A stretch of 64,000 nt of DNA from Bin87 sp965262485 (GCA_965262485.1 OZ253540.1:1178001-1242000), one strand, 5' to 3'; counted from the first letter of the stretch, positions 16,455 through 24,962 are shown. The notes: generated by a model from the sequence alone, not told the origin. Program-made: numbers and translations.

Positions 16455-17888
16455 ATGGCTACCAACGATATACCCTTCATGCCAGCCTCGGAACTGGCGG
16501 AGTCCATCAGGCAACGACAGATATCGCCTGTGGAAGCGGTGGACGCCTACCTGGACCGCATCGATTCGGTGGGCGACAAGCTCAACGCGTATATCACCAT
16601 ATGCGCCGAACAGGCGCGGGCAGAGGCAAAGGAGCTGGAGTCCGAAGCGATTGCAGGGAACCTGCGGGGGCCGCTGCATGGGGTGCCAATAGGTATCAAG
16701 GACCAGATCCACACGGCGGGCATACGAACCACCGACGCGTCGAAAATCCGAGCCGATTTTGTGCCCGAGCAGGATGCCACCGTGGTCGCGCGATTGAAGG
16801 CTGCCGGCGCGATTGTCATCGGCAAGACCAACATGAGCGAGTTCGCCATGGGAGACCCCGTCAGTTCCTGGTTTGGCCCCGCCCGTAATCCGTGGGATAC
16901 GCAGCGGAACCCCGGTACCTCCAGCACGGGCAGCGGTGCTGCCACCGCCGGCTTCCTGTGCGCCACGTCGCTGGGCGAAGACACCGGCGGATCGATCAGG
17001 GGGCCGGCCGCCAACTGCGGTTTGGTTGGCATCCGCCCCACGTGGGGACGGGTGAGTCGCGCCGGCGTGGACGGGGCGAGCTGGTCGGTGGACACCATCG
17101 GGCCAATCTCGCGCACCGTGACCGACTGCGCGTTGACGCTGGGGGCCATCGCCGGCCACGATCCCAAAGACCGGTACAGCCGGCGGGAGCCGGTTGCCGA
17201 CTACGTTGCCAATCTGGGCGCCGGTGTAAACGGCCTGCGCATCGGCGTAGTGCAGGAGTTGATGGGCGGGCATGGGTTGACGCTGGACGAAAGGAGCGCC
17301 ACCGCAGTTGAGGCTGCCATTGAGGTGTTCCGCGAGCTGGGAGCAACGATCGTGCCGGTCAGTTTGCCTTTGGCGCCCGTAACGGGCCCTATCGTACGCA
17401 CCATCACCAGCACCGAGCGCGTGAGTCTCAATCCGGAGTGGCTGCGGGAGCAGTTGGAGGACTACCATCCCAATACTCGGGTCGCCTTTGCAGTGGGCAA
17501 CTTGATTCCGGCTCAGGTTTACTACAAAGCGCTGAAACTGCGGGCGTTGATCAGGCGGCAGGTGTTGCAGACGTTCCGCGAGGTTGACCTGCTGCTGCAG
17601 CCGACATCCACGGGGCCGGCAGGATTACTCGCTGATGAACCCACCGTGGTGAACAACAAGGAGATGGCAGCCTCTGCTTTGCGCGACGGCAGTTTCCGCG
17701 GGCTGTACAGCCTGAGTGGGTGTCCCGCGTTGAGCATTTTGTGCGGGTTTACCAGCGATGGTGACGGCGGGTTGCCGCTGGCAATGCAGATCGCCGGGCC
17801 GCAGTTGGGTGAAGCCGAAGTGCTGCGAGCCGCCTACGCCTACGAGCAGGCCACACCGTGGCATCTGCGACGCCCGCCGGAGCTGTGA
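16455..17888 (+). CDS. amidase signature family enzyme
   Basis: 477 residues. The Ser-cisSer-Lys triad can be placed: Lys in GVPIGIKDQIHTAG (about residue 82), the cis-Ser region PGTSSTGSGAATAG (about 155-167, variant of the usual GGSSGGSA) and the nucleophile region SLGEDTGGSIRGPAANCG (about 173-190). These enzymes hydrolyse amide or urea-type C-N bonds. With the GatC-like protein directly upstream it could be a GatA relative, but no gatB is adjacent and the small subunit is short, so a free catabolic amidase (AtzE/AtzG-like) is likelier. Confidence 0.87.
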   Translation: MATNDIPFMPASELAESIRQRQISPVEAVDAYLDRIDSVGDKLNAYITICAEQARAEAKELESEAIAGNLRGPLHGVPIGIKDQIHTAGIRTTDASKIRADFVPEQDATVVARLKAAGAIVIGKTNMSEFAMGDPVSSWFGPARNPWDTQRNPGTSSTGSGAATAGFLCATSLGEDTGGSIRGPAANCGLVGIRPTWGRVSRAGVDGASWSVDTIGPISRTVTDCALTLGAIAGHDPKDRYSRREPVADYVANLGAGVNGLRIGVVQELMGGHGLTLDERSATAVEAAIEVFRELGATIVPVSLPLAPVTGPIVRTITSTERVSLNPEWLREQLEDYHPNTRVAFAVGNLIPAQVYYKALKLRALIRRQVLQTFREVDLLLQPTSTGPAGLLADEPTVVNNKEMAASALRDGSFRGLYSLSGCPALSILCGFTSDGDGGLPLAMQIAGPQLGEAEVLRAAYAYEQATPWHLRRPPEL

Positions 17889-17898
17889 CCCGAGTCGT

Positions 17899-18054
17899 TC
17901 AGCCCTGGTAGACCACCTTTCCGCCCAGAACGGTTCTTTTCACCGGAATGTCCTAGATGGTGAAAGGGCCGACCGCAGTGGGATCTGAGTCCAGCACCAC
18001 GAGGTCGGCCAACTTGCCGACTTCGGTGCTGCCTTTATGGGATTCTTCGATGGA
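17899..18054 (-). pseudogene. remnant of an amidohydrolase-3 (YtcJ-like) gene, C-terminal tail only
   Basis: Reading leftward, the frame gives ESHKGSTEVGKLADLVVLDS, then DPTAVGPFTI, a TAG at 17953-17955, then DIPVKRTVLGGKVVYQG and a TGA. This is the conserved C-terminal tail of amidohydrolase-3 proteins (KGSIEvGKlADlvVLd, with the final VxxTvvgGkvVy strand). Nothing of the catalytic barrel is present and the tail carries a stop, so this is a deletion relic. Confidence 0.8.
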
Positions 18055-18171
18055 TCAAAGACTTGATTTACAGCGAAAGTGAACGTTAGCGTTGCAACCG
18101 CCAGGCTAATCCCTAACCAAAATCTGCACCAGCCGAGATCGCGATCGTATGACCGTTTCAAGCTTGAGACT

Positions 18172-18396
18172 TCAAGCGAAGTCATCGTTGCGGAACCGCC
18201 AGACGAAGTAAGTGAACCCGGTACCGATAATCAGGATGAGGAAAGCGACCCCATATGCCGTCAACGCCGCAACAGCCGGTTTGACCTCCGGGGCATTATT
18301 TACTGCGTTGGCGAGTTCGGTCCAACCCCAAGCCCCCAAGATCAACATGACTGACAGCCCCAGCAGTAGGATACCTATCCTGGTTGCACCCATCAT
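18172..18396 (-). CDS. small two-helix membrane protein, unknown
   Basis: About 74 residues from the paired ATGs at 18396/18393, with GGAAAG upstream. Two hydrophobic helices (GILLLGLSVMLILGAWGWTE and AYGVAFLILIIGTGFTYFVW) are separated by a short polar loop, and the protein ends in RFRNDDFA. No family recognised. A following frame (ATG at 18185, overlapping by 14 bases) encodes a charged start and one helix before running into the amidohydrolase relic, so it may be a truncated neighbour. Confidence 0.5.
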   Translation of the reverse strand: MMGATRIGILLLGLSVMLILGAWGWTELANAVNNAPEVKPAVAALTAYGVAFLILIIGTGFTYFVWRFRNDDFA

Positions 18397-18465
18397 TGAC
18401 TTTCCATCCGTCGCCGCGAATATCGACGAGAGCAAATTTATTCCAGCATGCGCCGCAAACTGAAA

Positions 18466-19401
18466 CTACACCAACTCCGCGATTGCCCGCTGCGCGAATT
18501 CGGGACGCACTATCCGTTCGTAGGGATGGCTGCCCCGCACCAATCCGCCAGCGATCAGGGCGTCCCGCATCCGGTCGTGTCCGTCGCGGCCGATGAGCGG
18601 ATCGGTTGCCCAGACACCCACCGCCTGGTATCGTTCGACGCTGCCAACAAGAATCTGCCGCTCATAATCGGGAAAAACCCCCGAAATGCGGTCAGCCACA
18701 GCCGCGGCCTCGTTGTCGGCAACCCAACGCTGCGCACGGTAATACCCACGAACGAACCGTTGCACAGTCTCCGGATTGTTGGCGATATAAGAAGGGGTTG
18801 CCGCAAAACTGCTGTAACAAATATACCCGCTTTCCTCTCCCAGCGTGGAGACGAGGTGACCGGTACCTTCGCGTATCAACTCTTCCGCAAACGGACAGGG
18901 CACCTGCAGGTAGGTGGCATCGCCGTTGCGAAACTTCGACAGCATCTCCTCAGCGGGCAGGCCGTCGAGCAGATGCACATCGTCAGGATCCACACCGTGG
19001 TTGCGCATCGCGGCTTTCAGCGTCATGAATGGCACCGGCGTAAAACCGACCGGTATCAGCGTAGAGCCGACCAGCTGCGACCACTGCCAGTTGTCGACGG
19101 GTTGACGGGAAAGCAGGAAGAACCCGTCCCTTTGGTTGATCTCCGCGATGTGCAACGGAGGATCGTCGCTGCCGGCATCCAGGTCCATCAGGCTGCGGCT
19201 GATGCCGCTCTGGGAAATATCGATGCTGCCAGCCTTCAACAACTCGGTGCTGGCCTGACCGGTGGGAATATGCGCGAAATCAACATCCAGCCCCTCATCG
19301 GCCAGAAAACCGCCTTCGACTGCCACATAAATGGTGGTGTAGAACATGTTGCGAAAGGCAACACGAAGCCTGATTTGCCCGGAATTCTGGGACTGACTCA
19401 T
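18466..19401 (-). CDS. NMT1/THI5-like solute-binding-fold protein without signal peptide
   Basis: 311 residues with the periplasmic-binding-protein fold of the NMT1/THI5/SsuA group: RLRVAFRNMFYTTIYVAVEGG at the start, GQASTELLKAGSIDISQSGIS (about 50-70), a hinge region near LVGSTLIPVGFTPVPFM, and a late helix with FVRGYYRAQRWVADN. Relatives bind pyrimidine precursors, sulfonates or nitrate. It has no signal peptide or lipobox, and no permease or ATPase of an importer is adjacent, so a cytosolic enzyme or sensor role (as in THI5-like proteins) is possible. The ABC gene upstream (19446-21377) is an exporter. Confidence 0.75.
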   Translation of the reverse strand: MSQSQNSGQIRLRVAFRNMFYTTIYVAVEGGFLADEGLDVDFAHIPTGQASTELLKAGSIDISQSGISRSLMDLDAGSDDPPLHIAEINQRDGFFLLSRQPVDNWQWSQLVGSTLIPVGFTPVPFMTLKAAMRNHGVDPDDVHLLDGLPAEEMLSKFRNGDATYLQVPCPFAEELIREGTGHLVSTLGEESGYICYSSFAATPSYIANNPETVQRFVRGYYRAQRWVADNEAAAVADRISGVFPDYERQILVGSVERYQAVGVWATDPLIGRDGHDRMRDALIAGGLVRGSHPYERIVRPEFAQRAIAELV

Positions 19402-19445
19402 AAAATCCCTCAGGTAATTGTTCTTGCGGTTGTTTTGAAGGGTAG

Positions 19446-21377
19446 TTACACCGATACCGGCAATCGAACGTTTCCGTTGGAAAGCATCACGCCATCCTCA
19501 CAGATGCACTCCACGCCGCCGTTCTCGTACTGGAGTTCGTATAGCTCGGCGTACAAGCCTCGCTGCGCCAATAGTTCGTAGTGGGTGCCGCGCTCGACGA
19601 TTCGGCCTTTGTCGACCACGTAGATGACGTCGGCGGCCATGATGGTTGAAAGCCGGTGGGCAATGGCGATGGTGGTTCGGTCCTTCATGAGCGGCTCCAA
19701 CGCTGCCTGCACGTAGCGCTCGCTGGCAGTATCCAAGGCTGATGTTGCCTCGTCCAGGATCAGGAGGCGGGGATGGTGCAGGATGACGCGAGCGATTGAC
19801 AGGCGTTGGCGCTCGCCTCCTGATAGCCGGTATCCACGTTCGCCTACCACGGTTTCGTAACCGTCCGGGAACTGCATGATGCGTTCGTGGATGTAGGCTG
19901 CCTGCGCCGCGGCGTGCATCTCAGCGTCGGTAGCGCCGGGATTGCCGTAGGTGAGGTTCTCGCGAATGGATGCGTGGAACAGGTAGCTCTCCTGGGACAC
20001 ATAGCCCACCATGCCGGCAAGGCTTTCCAACCTGATACGTCGCACATCCACGCCGTCGATGGTGACCAGGCCCGAAGTAGCGTCGTACAGGCGTGGAATG
20101 AGGTAGGAAATGGTCGTTTTGCCGGCTCCGCTGGGGCCCACCAACGCGGCCAACTGGCCCGGCTTGACTTCAAAACTGACCCCGTCCAGCGCCCAGGCGG
20201 TTCCAGGTTCATTGGCCTCGTCGTCCTCACCGTCCTCGGTTTGCAACGGCGACTTGTAATTCACGCGGACATCCTGAAATGATACCGCCCCGGCAACCCG
20301 GTCGGCCGGAAACTCGATAGCGTCCGGCGCGTCTACGATTTCGGGGCGAATGTCCAGGTAATTGAAGATACGCTCAAACAACGCGAGAGAGGATTGCAAT
20401 TCAACGGAAGTGCGCAACAAAGTGCTGATGGGGAAATAGAGGCGGGTTTGCAGCGTCGTGAACGCGACTATCGTGCCAGCCGACACGCCGGACGGTCCGA
20501 AGGAACCGTAAAGCAGGTACCCCGCCAGTACATAAATTACTACGGGAGACAGGGAGAAGAATATCTGGATGCCGGCCCAAATCGTCTGGCCGGTCATCTC
20601 CCGGCGTATTTCCAGGTCTGACAAACGGACATTCTGTTCCCGGAAGCGCTCAATTTCGCGCTGTTGGGCTCCGAACAGGCGCGTCAGCATGACGCCCGAT
20701 ACCGACAGGGTTTCCTGGGTGATCGCCGTCATCTCCGCCGTGGACTCCTGCACCAGCGACGACATGGCGCGCCGTCGTTTACCGACCAAGTAACTGAACA
20801 CGGCAAAAACCGGTGTTATGCCCGCCGCCACCAGGGTCAACTCCCACGACAGCACGAACATGGCGATCAGCGTACTGACCAGGATGACGATGTTGGAAAG
20901 GATGTTGCTTACGGTTCCGGTTACGACCACGCGAATCCCGGCAACATCGTTGGCCACACGGCTCTGGATTTCTCCGGTTCGCGTGGACGTGAAGAAGCCC
21001 AGCGATAGTGATTGCAGGTGCGAGTAGAGGCGATCGCGCAGGTCCCTCATGACCCGCTGGCCGACCTGCTGCGTAAGCCAGGTTTGTAAGACGCCAAGGC
21101 TCCCGGTTACGACCACAACGCCGCCCATGACGGCAGCGATGTTCCAAACCAGGTCCATGTTGGGCCCGCCCTCCACGAAGAGGGCGGAGTCAAACATCAC
21201 CCGGATCAACACCGGGTTCACCACGCCCAGGCCGGCGGTGACTAGAATCAGCAGACCAATGGCCAGCACGCGCGGCCAGTAGGGCAGGAACGCTGCTGAG
21301 ATGCGCCGGACCAGGCCGGGCATCTTGCGTCGCGGGCGGGCGCTCCCGGCGCTCCTCCCTGAGTGACGTGGCGACAT
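19446..21377 (-). CDS. ABC exporter, fused permease and ATPase
   Basis: About 643 residues from the ATG at 21377 (an in-frame start at 21404 is also possible). N-terminal half: an exporter-type six-helix transmembrane domain (VLAIGLLILVTAGLG, MGGVVVVTGSLG, NILSNIVILVSTLIAMFVLS). C-terminal half: Walker A GPSGAGKTT, Q-loop VSQESYLF, signature LSGGERQRLS, Walker B LLILDEATSALDT, and H-loop IAHRLST. This is the MsbA/MdlB/LmrA architecture: export of lipids, drugs or peptides as a homo- or heterodimer. An insert rich in Asp and Glu (about residues 385-400) precedes the ATPase. Substrate is not set by context. Confidence 0.9.
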   Translation of the reverse strand: MSPRHSGRSAGSARPRRKMPGLVRRISAAFLPYWPRVLAIGLLILVTAGLGVVNPVLIRVMFDSALFVEGGPNMDLVWNIAAVMGGVVVVTGSLGVLQTWLTQQVGQRVMRDLRDRLYSHLQSLSLGFFTSTRTGEIQSRVANDVAGIRVVVTGTVSNILSNIVILVSTLIAMFVLSWELTLVAAGITPVFAVFSYLVGKRRRAMSSLVQESTAEMTAITQETLSVSGVMLTRLFGAQQREIERFREQNVRLSDLEIRREMTGQTIWAGIQIFFSLSPVVIYVLAGYLLYGSFGPSGVSAGTIVAFTTLQTRLYFPISTLLRTSVELQSSLALFERIFNYLDIRPEIVDAPDAIEFPADRVAGAVSFQDVRVNYKSPLQTEDGEDDEANEPGTAWALDGVSFEVKPGQLAALVGPSGAGKTTISYLIPRLYDATSGLVTIDGVDVRRIRLESLAGMVGYVSQESYLFHASIRENLTYGNPGATDAEMHAAAQAAYIHERIMQFPDGYETVVGERGYRLSGGERQRLSIARVILHHPRLLILDEATSALDTASERYVQAALEPLMKDRTTIAIAHRLSTIMAADVIYVVDKGRIVERGTHYELLAQRGLYAELYELQYENGGVECICEDGVMLSNGNVRLPVSV

Positions 21378-21413
21378 TATCCTGTGTTCGCGCATCGGTC
21401 TCACACCATCCGG

Positions 21414-22298
21414 TTAGCCGATTGCATCTTTGAGACGGCGGATTGCGTCGATGTGTTCATCGGGAGATTGGCCGCCGCGCAACCCGGCAGCGATGTGAGT
21501 TGCTCCCAGGCCTTCCCAGGAACGCAGTTCGGTGAGCCAGTCCTCCGGGTTGTTATCGGCGGTAATGGTGATACGGCCCTCAAAACCGATTCCCGACGGG
21601 TCTCTGCCGACCGACTGAGCCTGCTGCCGGATGCGGTCCAGGATTGCCTGCCCGCCAGCGTCCGGAGCGAACATTGGGAAGTATCCGTCGGCCAGCCTGC
21701 CGATGCGCCGAATTGCTGCATTGGGCGGTGTGGGCGCGTTGCCCCGTCCTGCGCCCACCCAGATAGGGATGGGACGCTGCACCGGGGCGGGATTGATGCC
21801 GGCGTGGGTAATGTCGTGATACTTGCCATGGAAATCGATGACATCCTCGGTCCATAACCGGCGCAGCACTTCGATCTGCTCGTCGCAACGGGCGCCCCGG
21901 GACGCGAAATCGACGCCCAACGCCTCATATTCCACCGAGTTCCAACCCACGCCGATACCCAGCCGCAGGCGCCCGCCGGACAGCAGGTCAACCTCCGCGG
22001 CCTGCTTGGCCACCAGCGCAGTTTGACGCTGCGGCAGGATCAGGATGCCGGTCGTCAATCCGATGCTCTCGGTTACGGCGGCAAGGTAAGCCATCAGCGT
22101 AAACGGTTCGTGGATGTAGGACTCGTGGGAATAGGGGAAGTTTGGCACCTCGGGGTGTTTTTCCGGCACCGCGCCCAAGACGTGGTCAAGAATACGCACA
22201 TGGGAATATCCCAAATCCTCGGCAGCCTGAATGTAATCCCGCAGCGCGCCAAAGTCGTCGCCAATTTCGACGATGGGAACCGAAACGCCAATTTGCAT
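21414..22298 (-). CDS. LLM class F420-dependent-type oxidoreductase
   Basis: 294 residues from the ATG at 22298, which has AGGAGG about eight bases upstream; a longer frame to 22421 has no translation signal. Family marks: MQIGVSVPIVEIGDDFG, GYSHVRILDHVLG, ESIGLTTGILILPQRQTALV, SGGRLRLGIGVGWNSVEYEA and PIPIWVGAGRG. The short length and the 'GWNSVEYEALG' block fit the TIGR03619-type F420-dependent group. It points the same way as the ABC exporter, 36 bases before its start. Confidence 0.87.
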   Translation of the reverse strand: MQIGVSVPIVEIGDDFGALRDYIQAAEDLGYSHVRILDHVLGAVPEKHPEVPNFPYSHESYIHEPFTLMAYLAAVTESIGLTTGILILPQRQTALVAKQAAEVDLLSGGRLRLGIGVGWNSVEYEALGVDFASRGARCDEQIEVLRRLWTEDVIDFHGKYHDITHAGINPAPVQRPIPIWVGAGRGNAPTPPNAAIRRIGRLADGYFPMFAPDAGGQAILDRIRQQAQSVGRDPSGIGFEGRITITADNNPEDWLTELRSWEGLGATHIAAGLRGGQSPDEHIDAIRRLKDAIG

Positions 22299-22410
22299 AG
22301 TGGAACCTCCTGCCTGCGTCCAGATAGTGTGAATGATACCACTGCCGCTATAAAAAACAGAAAGAGCCAACCGTTTCCAGCCGGCTCCAAGCGAAACGCC
22401 ATCCCTTAGT

Positions 22411-23017
22411 TCACCGGTCAATGCGAATTACTACCGTTCCGGCAATCCGGTCTGCCACCGACTGTCGTTCGGTTTTATCGGACAACATCATAATGCCGTC
22501 GATGATGAAGCCAATCATGAAAATGTGCAGCAAAAATTTGATGATCTCCCTCACGAACATCAACCCCCAACTAATGGGTCTCCTGTTTTGCTGAACAGCT
22601 CGAATTCCAACCAATCGCTTACCCACCGTCTGACCATTGCTAAATAGAAAAAGTGTCCAAATAGTACATGCTATGAGTGATGACATAGCTACTAACACAG
22701 TAGCAAATATTGACAGTATGAATAGCAAAATGATAGGTGAGAGAATCGAGACTATTTGCCATTTGTTCATTACCGTGAGTTTGAGGATGAACAACCACCC
22801 CACAATTAGGATGGCATAGATCACGACTACGAACAGTATGCTACCCAACATGACGGCTCCAGGTAGGCAGGTCCCAGAGAAAGTCATCAATAGTGAACGC
22901 CAAGATGGCCACCACGAAAAAAATCGCAGAGCCTACCAACACAAACGATACACCGTCGATCGCCCATGACGAAAGTCGATGTAACGGAGTAGCGAATTCC
23001 ATTTGCGCGCTGGTCAT
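22411..23017 (-). pseudogene. RDD-family membrane protein split by a frameshift
   Basis: The upstream frame (ATG 23017, AAAGGA eight bases before) encodes FATPLHRLSSWAIDGVSFVL, the family's Arg-...-Asp first helix, and stops at 22841. A second frame, open from about 22890, carries the rest: several helices, the conserved NGQTVGKRLVGIRAV and the terminal SVADRIAGTVVI. Neither piece alone is a complete RDD domain; together they make one of about 200 residues, so a frameshift lies in the overlap 22841-22890. RDD proteins are poorly understood and some are thought to move ions. Either a broken gene or an indel in the assembly. Confidence 0.72.
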
Positions 23018-23124
23018 AATCATTATCCTTTGCATTCAGCGGCGTCCGACGGTTAACACCGCAAGACCTGATAGTCTTGGAGCGCGGTCATAGGCATCCC
23101 CTTTGGAGTTGCGGTGATGCTTGA

Positions 23125-23385
23125 TTACTCCCCAAATCGCTCCGGTATCCGTCCGCGCCGCCGGCGCACCTCGTCAAACTCGGCGCGGGTCAGCCCAATC
23201 TGCTCAAGAATGGAACCCATCGTGACTGGGTCAACATCCCCGCTGTGTCTCGGAACAGCAGTCCGCAAATCCAGCCGATCATGGCGGAAAATCGTATGGT
23301 CGCCGCCTTCCTCTACTCGGAAACTCAATCTCCGCAGAAGCCTGACCACTTCCCGCCTACTGACCCCCGAAATATACGGAGGCAT
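23125..23385 (-). CDS. hicA: HicA-family toxin (mRNA interferase), copy 1
   Basis: 86 residues. HicA proteins are double-stranded-RNA-binding-fold ribonucleases that cut mRNA. The first strand-helix is VSRREVVRLLRRLSF, the catalytic His is in EGGDHTIFRHDR, and the strand AVPRHSGDVDP with helix SILEQIGLTRAEF completes the fold. It follows the HicB copy by three bases, antitoxin first. It is the most intact of three tandem HicA units here. Confidence 0.82.
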   Translation of the reverse strand: MPPYISGVSRREVVRLLRRLSFRVEEGGDHTIFRHDRLDLRTAVPRHSGDVDPVTMGSILEQIGLTRAEFDEVRRRRGRIPERFGE

Positions 23386-23388
23386 CTG

Positions 23389-23718
23389 TTACGCCGCTGA
23401 CACCGGCGGACTTATCAGCCGCGGTATAACCTCGTGAACCTCGTACTCCCAGCCGTCGCGCTCGCACTCCGCAACTAGCTCCGCAAGCTTGGCCTTTCCT
23501 AGCTCACGTAGTTCTGCCCGACGTGCTTCGGTGTCCTCACCGGGCAATGGGTACATCCGGCACATCGCCATCGCGTCGGCTATCATTCTGAGGGCATCCT
23601 CTTGGTCCGTGCCCTGAGACACGGCCCCGGGGATACCGGGACAGATTACCGCATAGCCCACGCCGGAATAAATCAGGATGACATCGTAAAGGTCGTTGCT
23701 ATCGTTTGCGTTTGCCAT
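23389..23718 (-). CDS. hicB: HicB-family antitoxin, copy 1
   Basis: 109 residues from the ATG at 23718, with AGAGG upstream. The partly degraded RNase-H-like HicB fold is seen in LYDVILIYSGVGYAVICPGI, then PGAVSQGTDQEDALRMIADA. No ribbon-helix-helix or HTH tail is evident; the C-terminus is a charged helix (ARRAELRELGKAKLAELVAE) and a last strand. It should neutralise the HicA encoded three bases downstream. Confidence 0.8.
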   Translation of the reverse strand: MANANDSNDLYDVILIYSGVGYAVICPGIPGAVSQGTDQEDALRMIADAMAMCRMYPLPGEDTEARRAELRELGKAKLAELVAECERDGWEYEVHEVIPRLISPPVSAA

Positions 23719-23749
23719 AATCACCTCTTTTGCGTCCGCCTATGGACGC

Positions 23750-24012
23750 TTACTTCCGAAACCGCTCCGGTATCCGTCCGCGCCGGCGGCGCACCTCGTC
23801 GAATTCGGCGCGGGTCAGGCTGATCTGCTCGATTATGGCCCCAACCGTTCTGGGGGACACTTCGCCGCTGTGCCTCGGTATTTCTGTTATCAGCCCCAAC
23901 CGCCGATGCCGGAAAACAGTGTGGTCGCCACCTTCGGATTCTCTGAAAAATTGAGACGGCGCAAAATCCGCACCAGCTCCCGACGATTGACGCCCGGTAT
24001 GTACGGCGGCAT
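23750..24012 (-). pseudogene. hicA: HicA-family toxin, copy 2, frameshifted
   Basis: From the ATG at 24012 the frame starts like copy 1 (MPPYIPGVNRRELVRILRRL) but then shifts. The remainder of HicA (EGGDHTVFRHRR, then EIPRHSGEVSPRTVGAIIEQ) is in another frame and runs to a stop at 23750. Between the conserved LRRL and GGDH blocks the spacing differs from copy 1 by a number not divisible by three. The toxin is therefore dead unless the base call is wrong. Confidence 0.8.
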
Positions 24013-24015
24013 GGG

Positions 24016-24345
24016 CTATCCCACTGCCAGCCACGGTCTTATCAGCTGCGGTGCAACCTCGCACACATAGTACTCCAGGCCTTCTTGCTCGCATTCCGCA
24101 ACCAGTTCCGCGATGCGGGCTTTCCCCAACTCACGCAACTCTGTCCGGCGAGGTTCAGTGTCGTCGCCGGGCAACGGGTACATTTGCGCCATCGCCATGG
24201 CGTCGGCGATCATCTTCAGCGCTTCCTCCCGGTCAGCGCCTTGCGATACGGCGCCTGGGATGCCGGGGCAGAGCACGGCGTAGTCCTTGCCGGACTCGAT
24301 GATGATGACCTCGTAAAGGTCGTTGTCTTGTTTTGCCGTTGTCAT
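24016..24345 (-). CDS. hicB: HicB-family antitoxin, copy 2
   Basis: 109 residues from the ATG at 24345, GAGGTGG upstream. LYEVIIIESGKDYAVLCPGI and PGAVSQGADREEALKMIADA are close to copy 1 over most of the length, so this is a duplication. Its HicA partner, three bases downstream, is frameshifted, leaving what looks like an orphan antitoxin that might cross-react with the copy 1 toxin. Confidence 0.8.
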   Translation of the reverse strand: MTTAKQDNDLYEVIIIESGKDYAVLCPGIPGAVSQGADREEALKMIADAMAMAQMYPLPGDDTEPRRTELRELGKARIAELVAECEQEGLEYYVCEVAPQLIRPWLAVG

Positions 24346-24352
24346 AGCCACC

Positions 24353-24565
24353 TCAGTAAAGATCCTCAAACTGCTCACGGGTTAGCCCGGCTCTGCGAGC
24401 TATTCGGTACATCGTAAAGGCGTTGATGGGGTTGTTGCGCGGGATCTCTAATCGAGTCGTACCGTTGGACATTACGATGTGCCCGCTTTGACGAATTACC
24501 GAATAGCCAATTTTCTCAAATACCGCGACCACTCGCTGGTGGTTTTTACCCGGTATTGCTGGCAC
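24353..24565 (-). CDS. hicA: HicA-family toxin, copy 3 (divergent)
   Basis: 70 residues. HQRVVAVFEKIGYSVIRQSG is followed by the catalytic-type His in SGHIVMSNGTTRLEIPRNNP and the helix MYRIARRAGLTREQFEDLY: a full, compact HicA/YcfA domain, but only distantly similar to copies 1 and 2. It is two bases downstream of the third HicB-like gene and ends seven bases before the copy 2 antitoxin start. Confidence 0.78.
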   Translation of the reverse strand: MPAIPGKNHQRVVAVFEKIGYSVIRQSGHIVMSNGTTRLEIPRNNPINAFTMYRIARRAGLTREQFEDLY

Positions 24566-24567
24566 GG

Positions 24568-24921
24568 TTATTGCCCCGGGTACGGCGCCGGTCTTACTAC
24601 CGCTTCTGCCGTGGGGAACCCGGCTGCCATCAGCTCACGGTAATAACTGACGACCTCATCATAGGCATCGCCTTTTGCCGGCGTAACGCCGTCCACCAGC
24701 GCTTCGTAGATGGCGTCGGCAATCATATTGAGCGCATCCTGAGGGTCACGGCCATTGCTGACCACGTCCACGGAGGGGCAAAAAACCGCCCACGGATTGC
24801 CGGGGCTGGAGCCGCTGGTGTCGCAAACCAGTAGAACTTCGTAGCCCTGCGCCGGCCATTCTCCGGCAACCCATTCCGCCGCCAATGATTCATCAGCGCG
24901 AGTTAACAGAGCCAGCGCCAT
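24568..24921 (-). CDS. hicB: HicB-like antitoxin, copy 3 (divergent)
   Basis: 117 residues from the ATG at 24921 with AGAGGTGAG upstream, a leader very like that of HicB copy 1. The fold is visible as YEVLLVCDTSGSSPGNPWAV and the helix GRDPQDALNMIADAIYEAL, preceded by an extra N-terminal stretch of about 25 residues. Partner of the copy 3 HicA. It heads the three-module array, with all genes leftward. Confidence 0.7.
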   Translation of the reverse strand: MALALLTRADESLAAEWVAGEWPAQGYEVLLVCDTSGSSPGNPWAVFCPSVDVVSNGRDPQDALNMIADAIYEALVDGVTPAKGDAYDEVVSYYRELMAAGFPTAEAVVRPAPYPGQ

Positions 24922-24962
24922 AATCTCACCTCTTTTTTGGGCGATGATAGCATTCGCCATCG

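Noticed and set aside
16262..17888. GatC-GatA of the tRNA-dependent amidotransferase
   Set aside because: The small protein lacks the second half of GatC and no gatB is adjacent.
17953..17955. Pyrrolysine (TAG) in the amidohydrolase tail
   Set aside because: Only about 50 residues of the protein remain, without the catalytic domain or start codon; it is a relic.
18448..19581. Long plus-strand reading frame opposite the NMT1-like gene
   Set aside because: Opposite-strand shadow of the binding-fold gene; it has no domain and no ribosome site.
23750..24012. Programmed frameshift in hicA copy 2
   Set aside because: No slippery heptamer with a downstream structure was seen; copy 1 is intact without one, so mutation or sequencing error is simpler.
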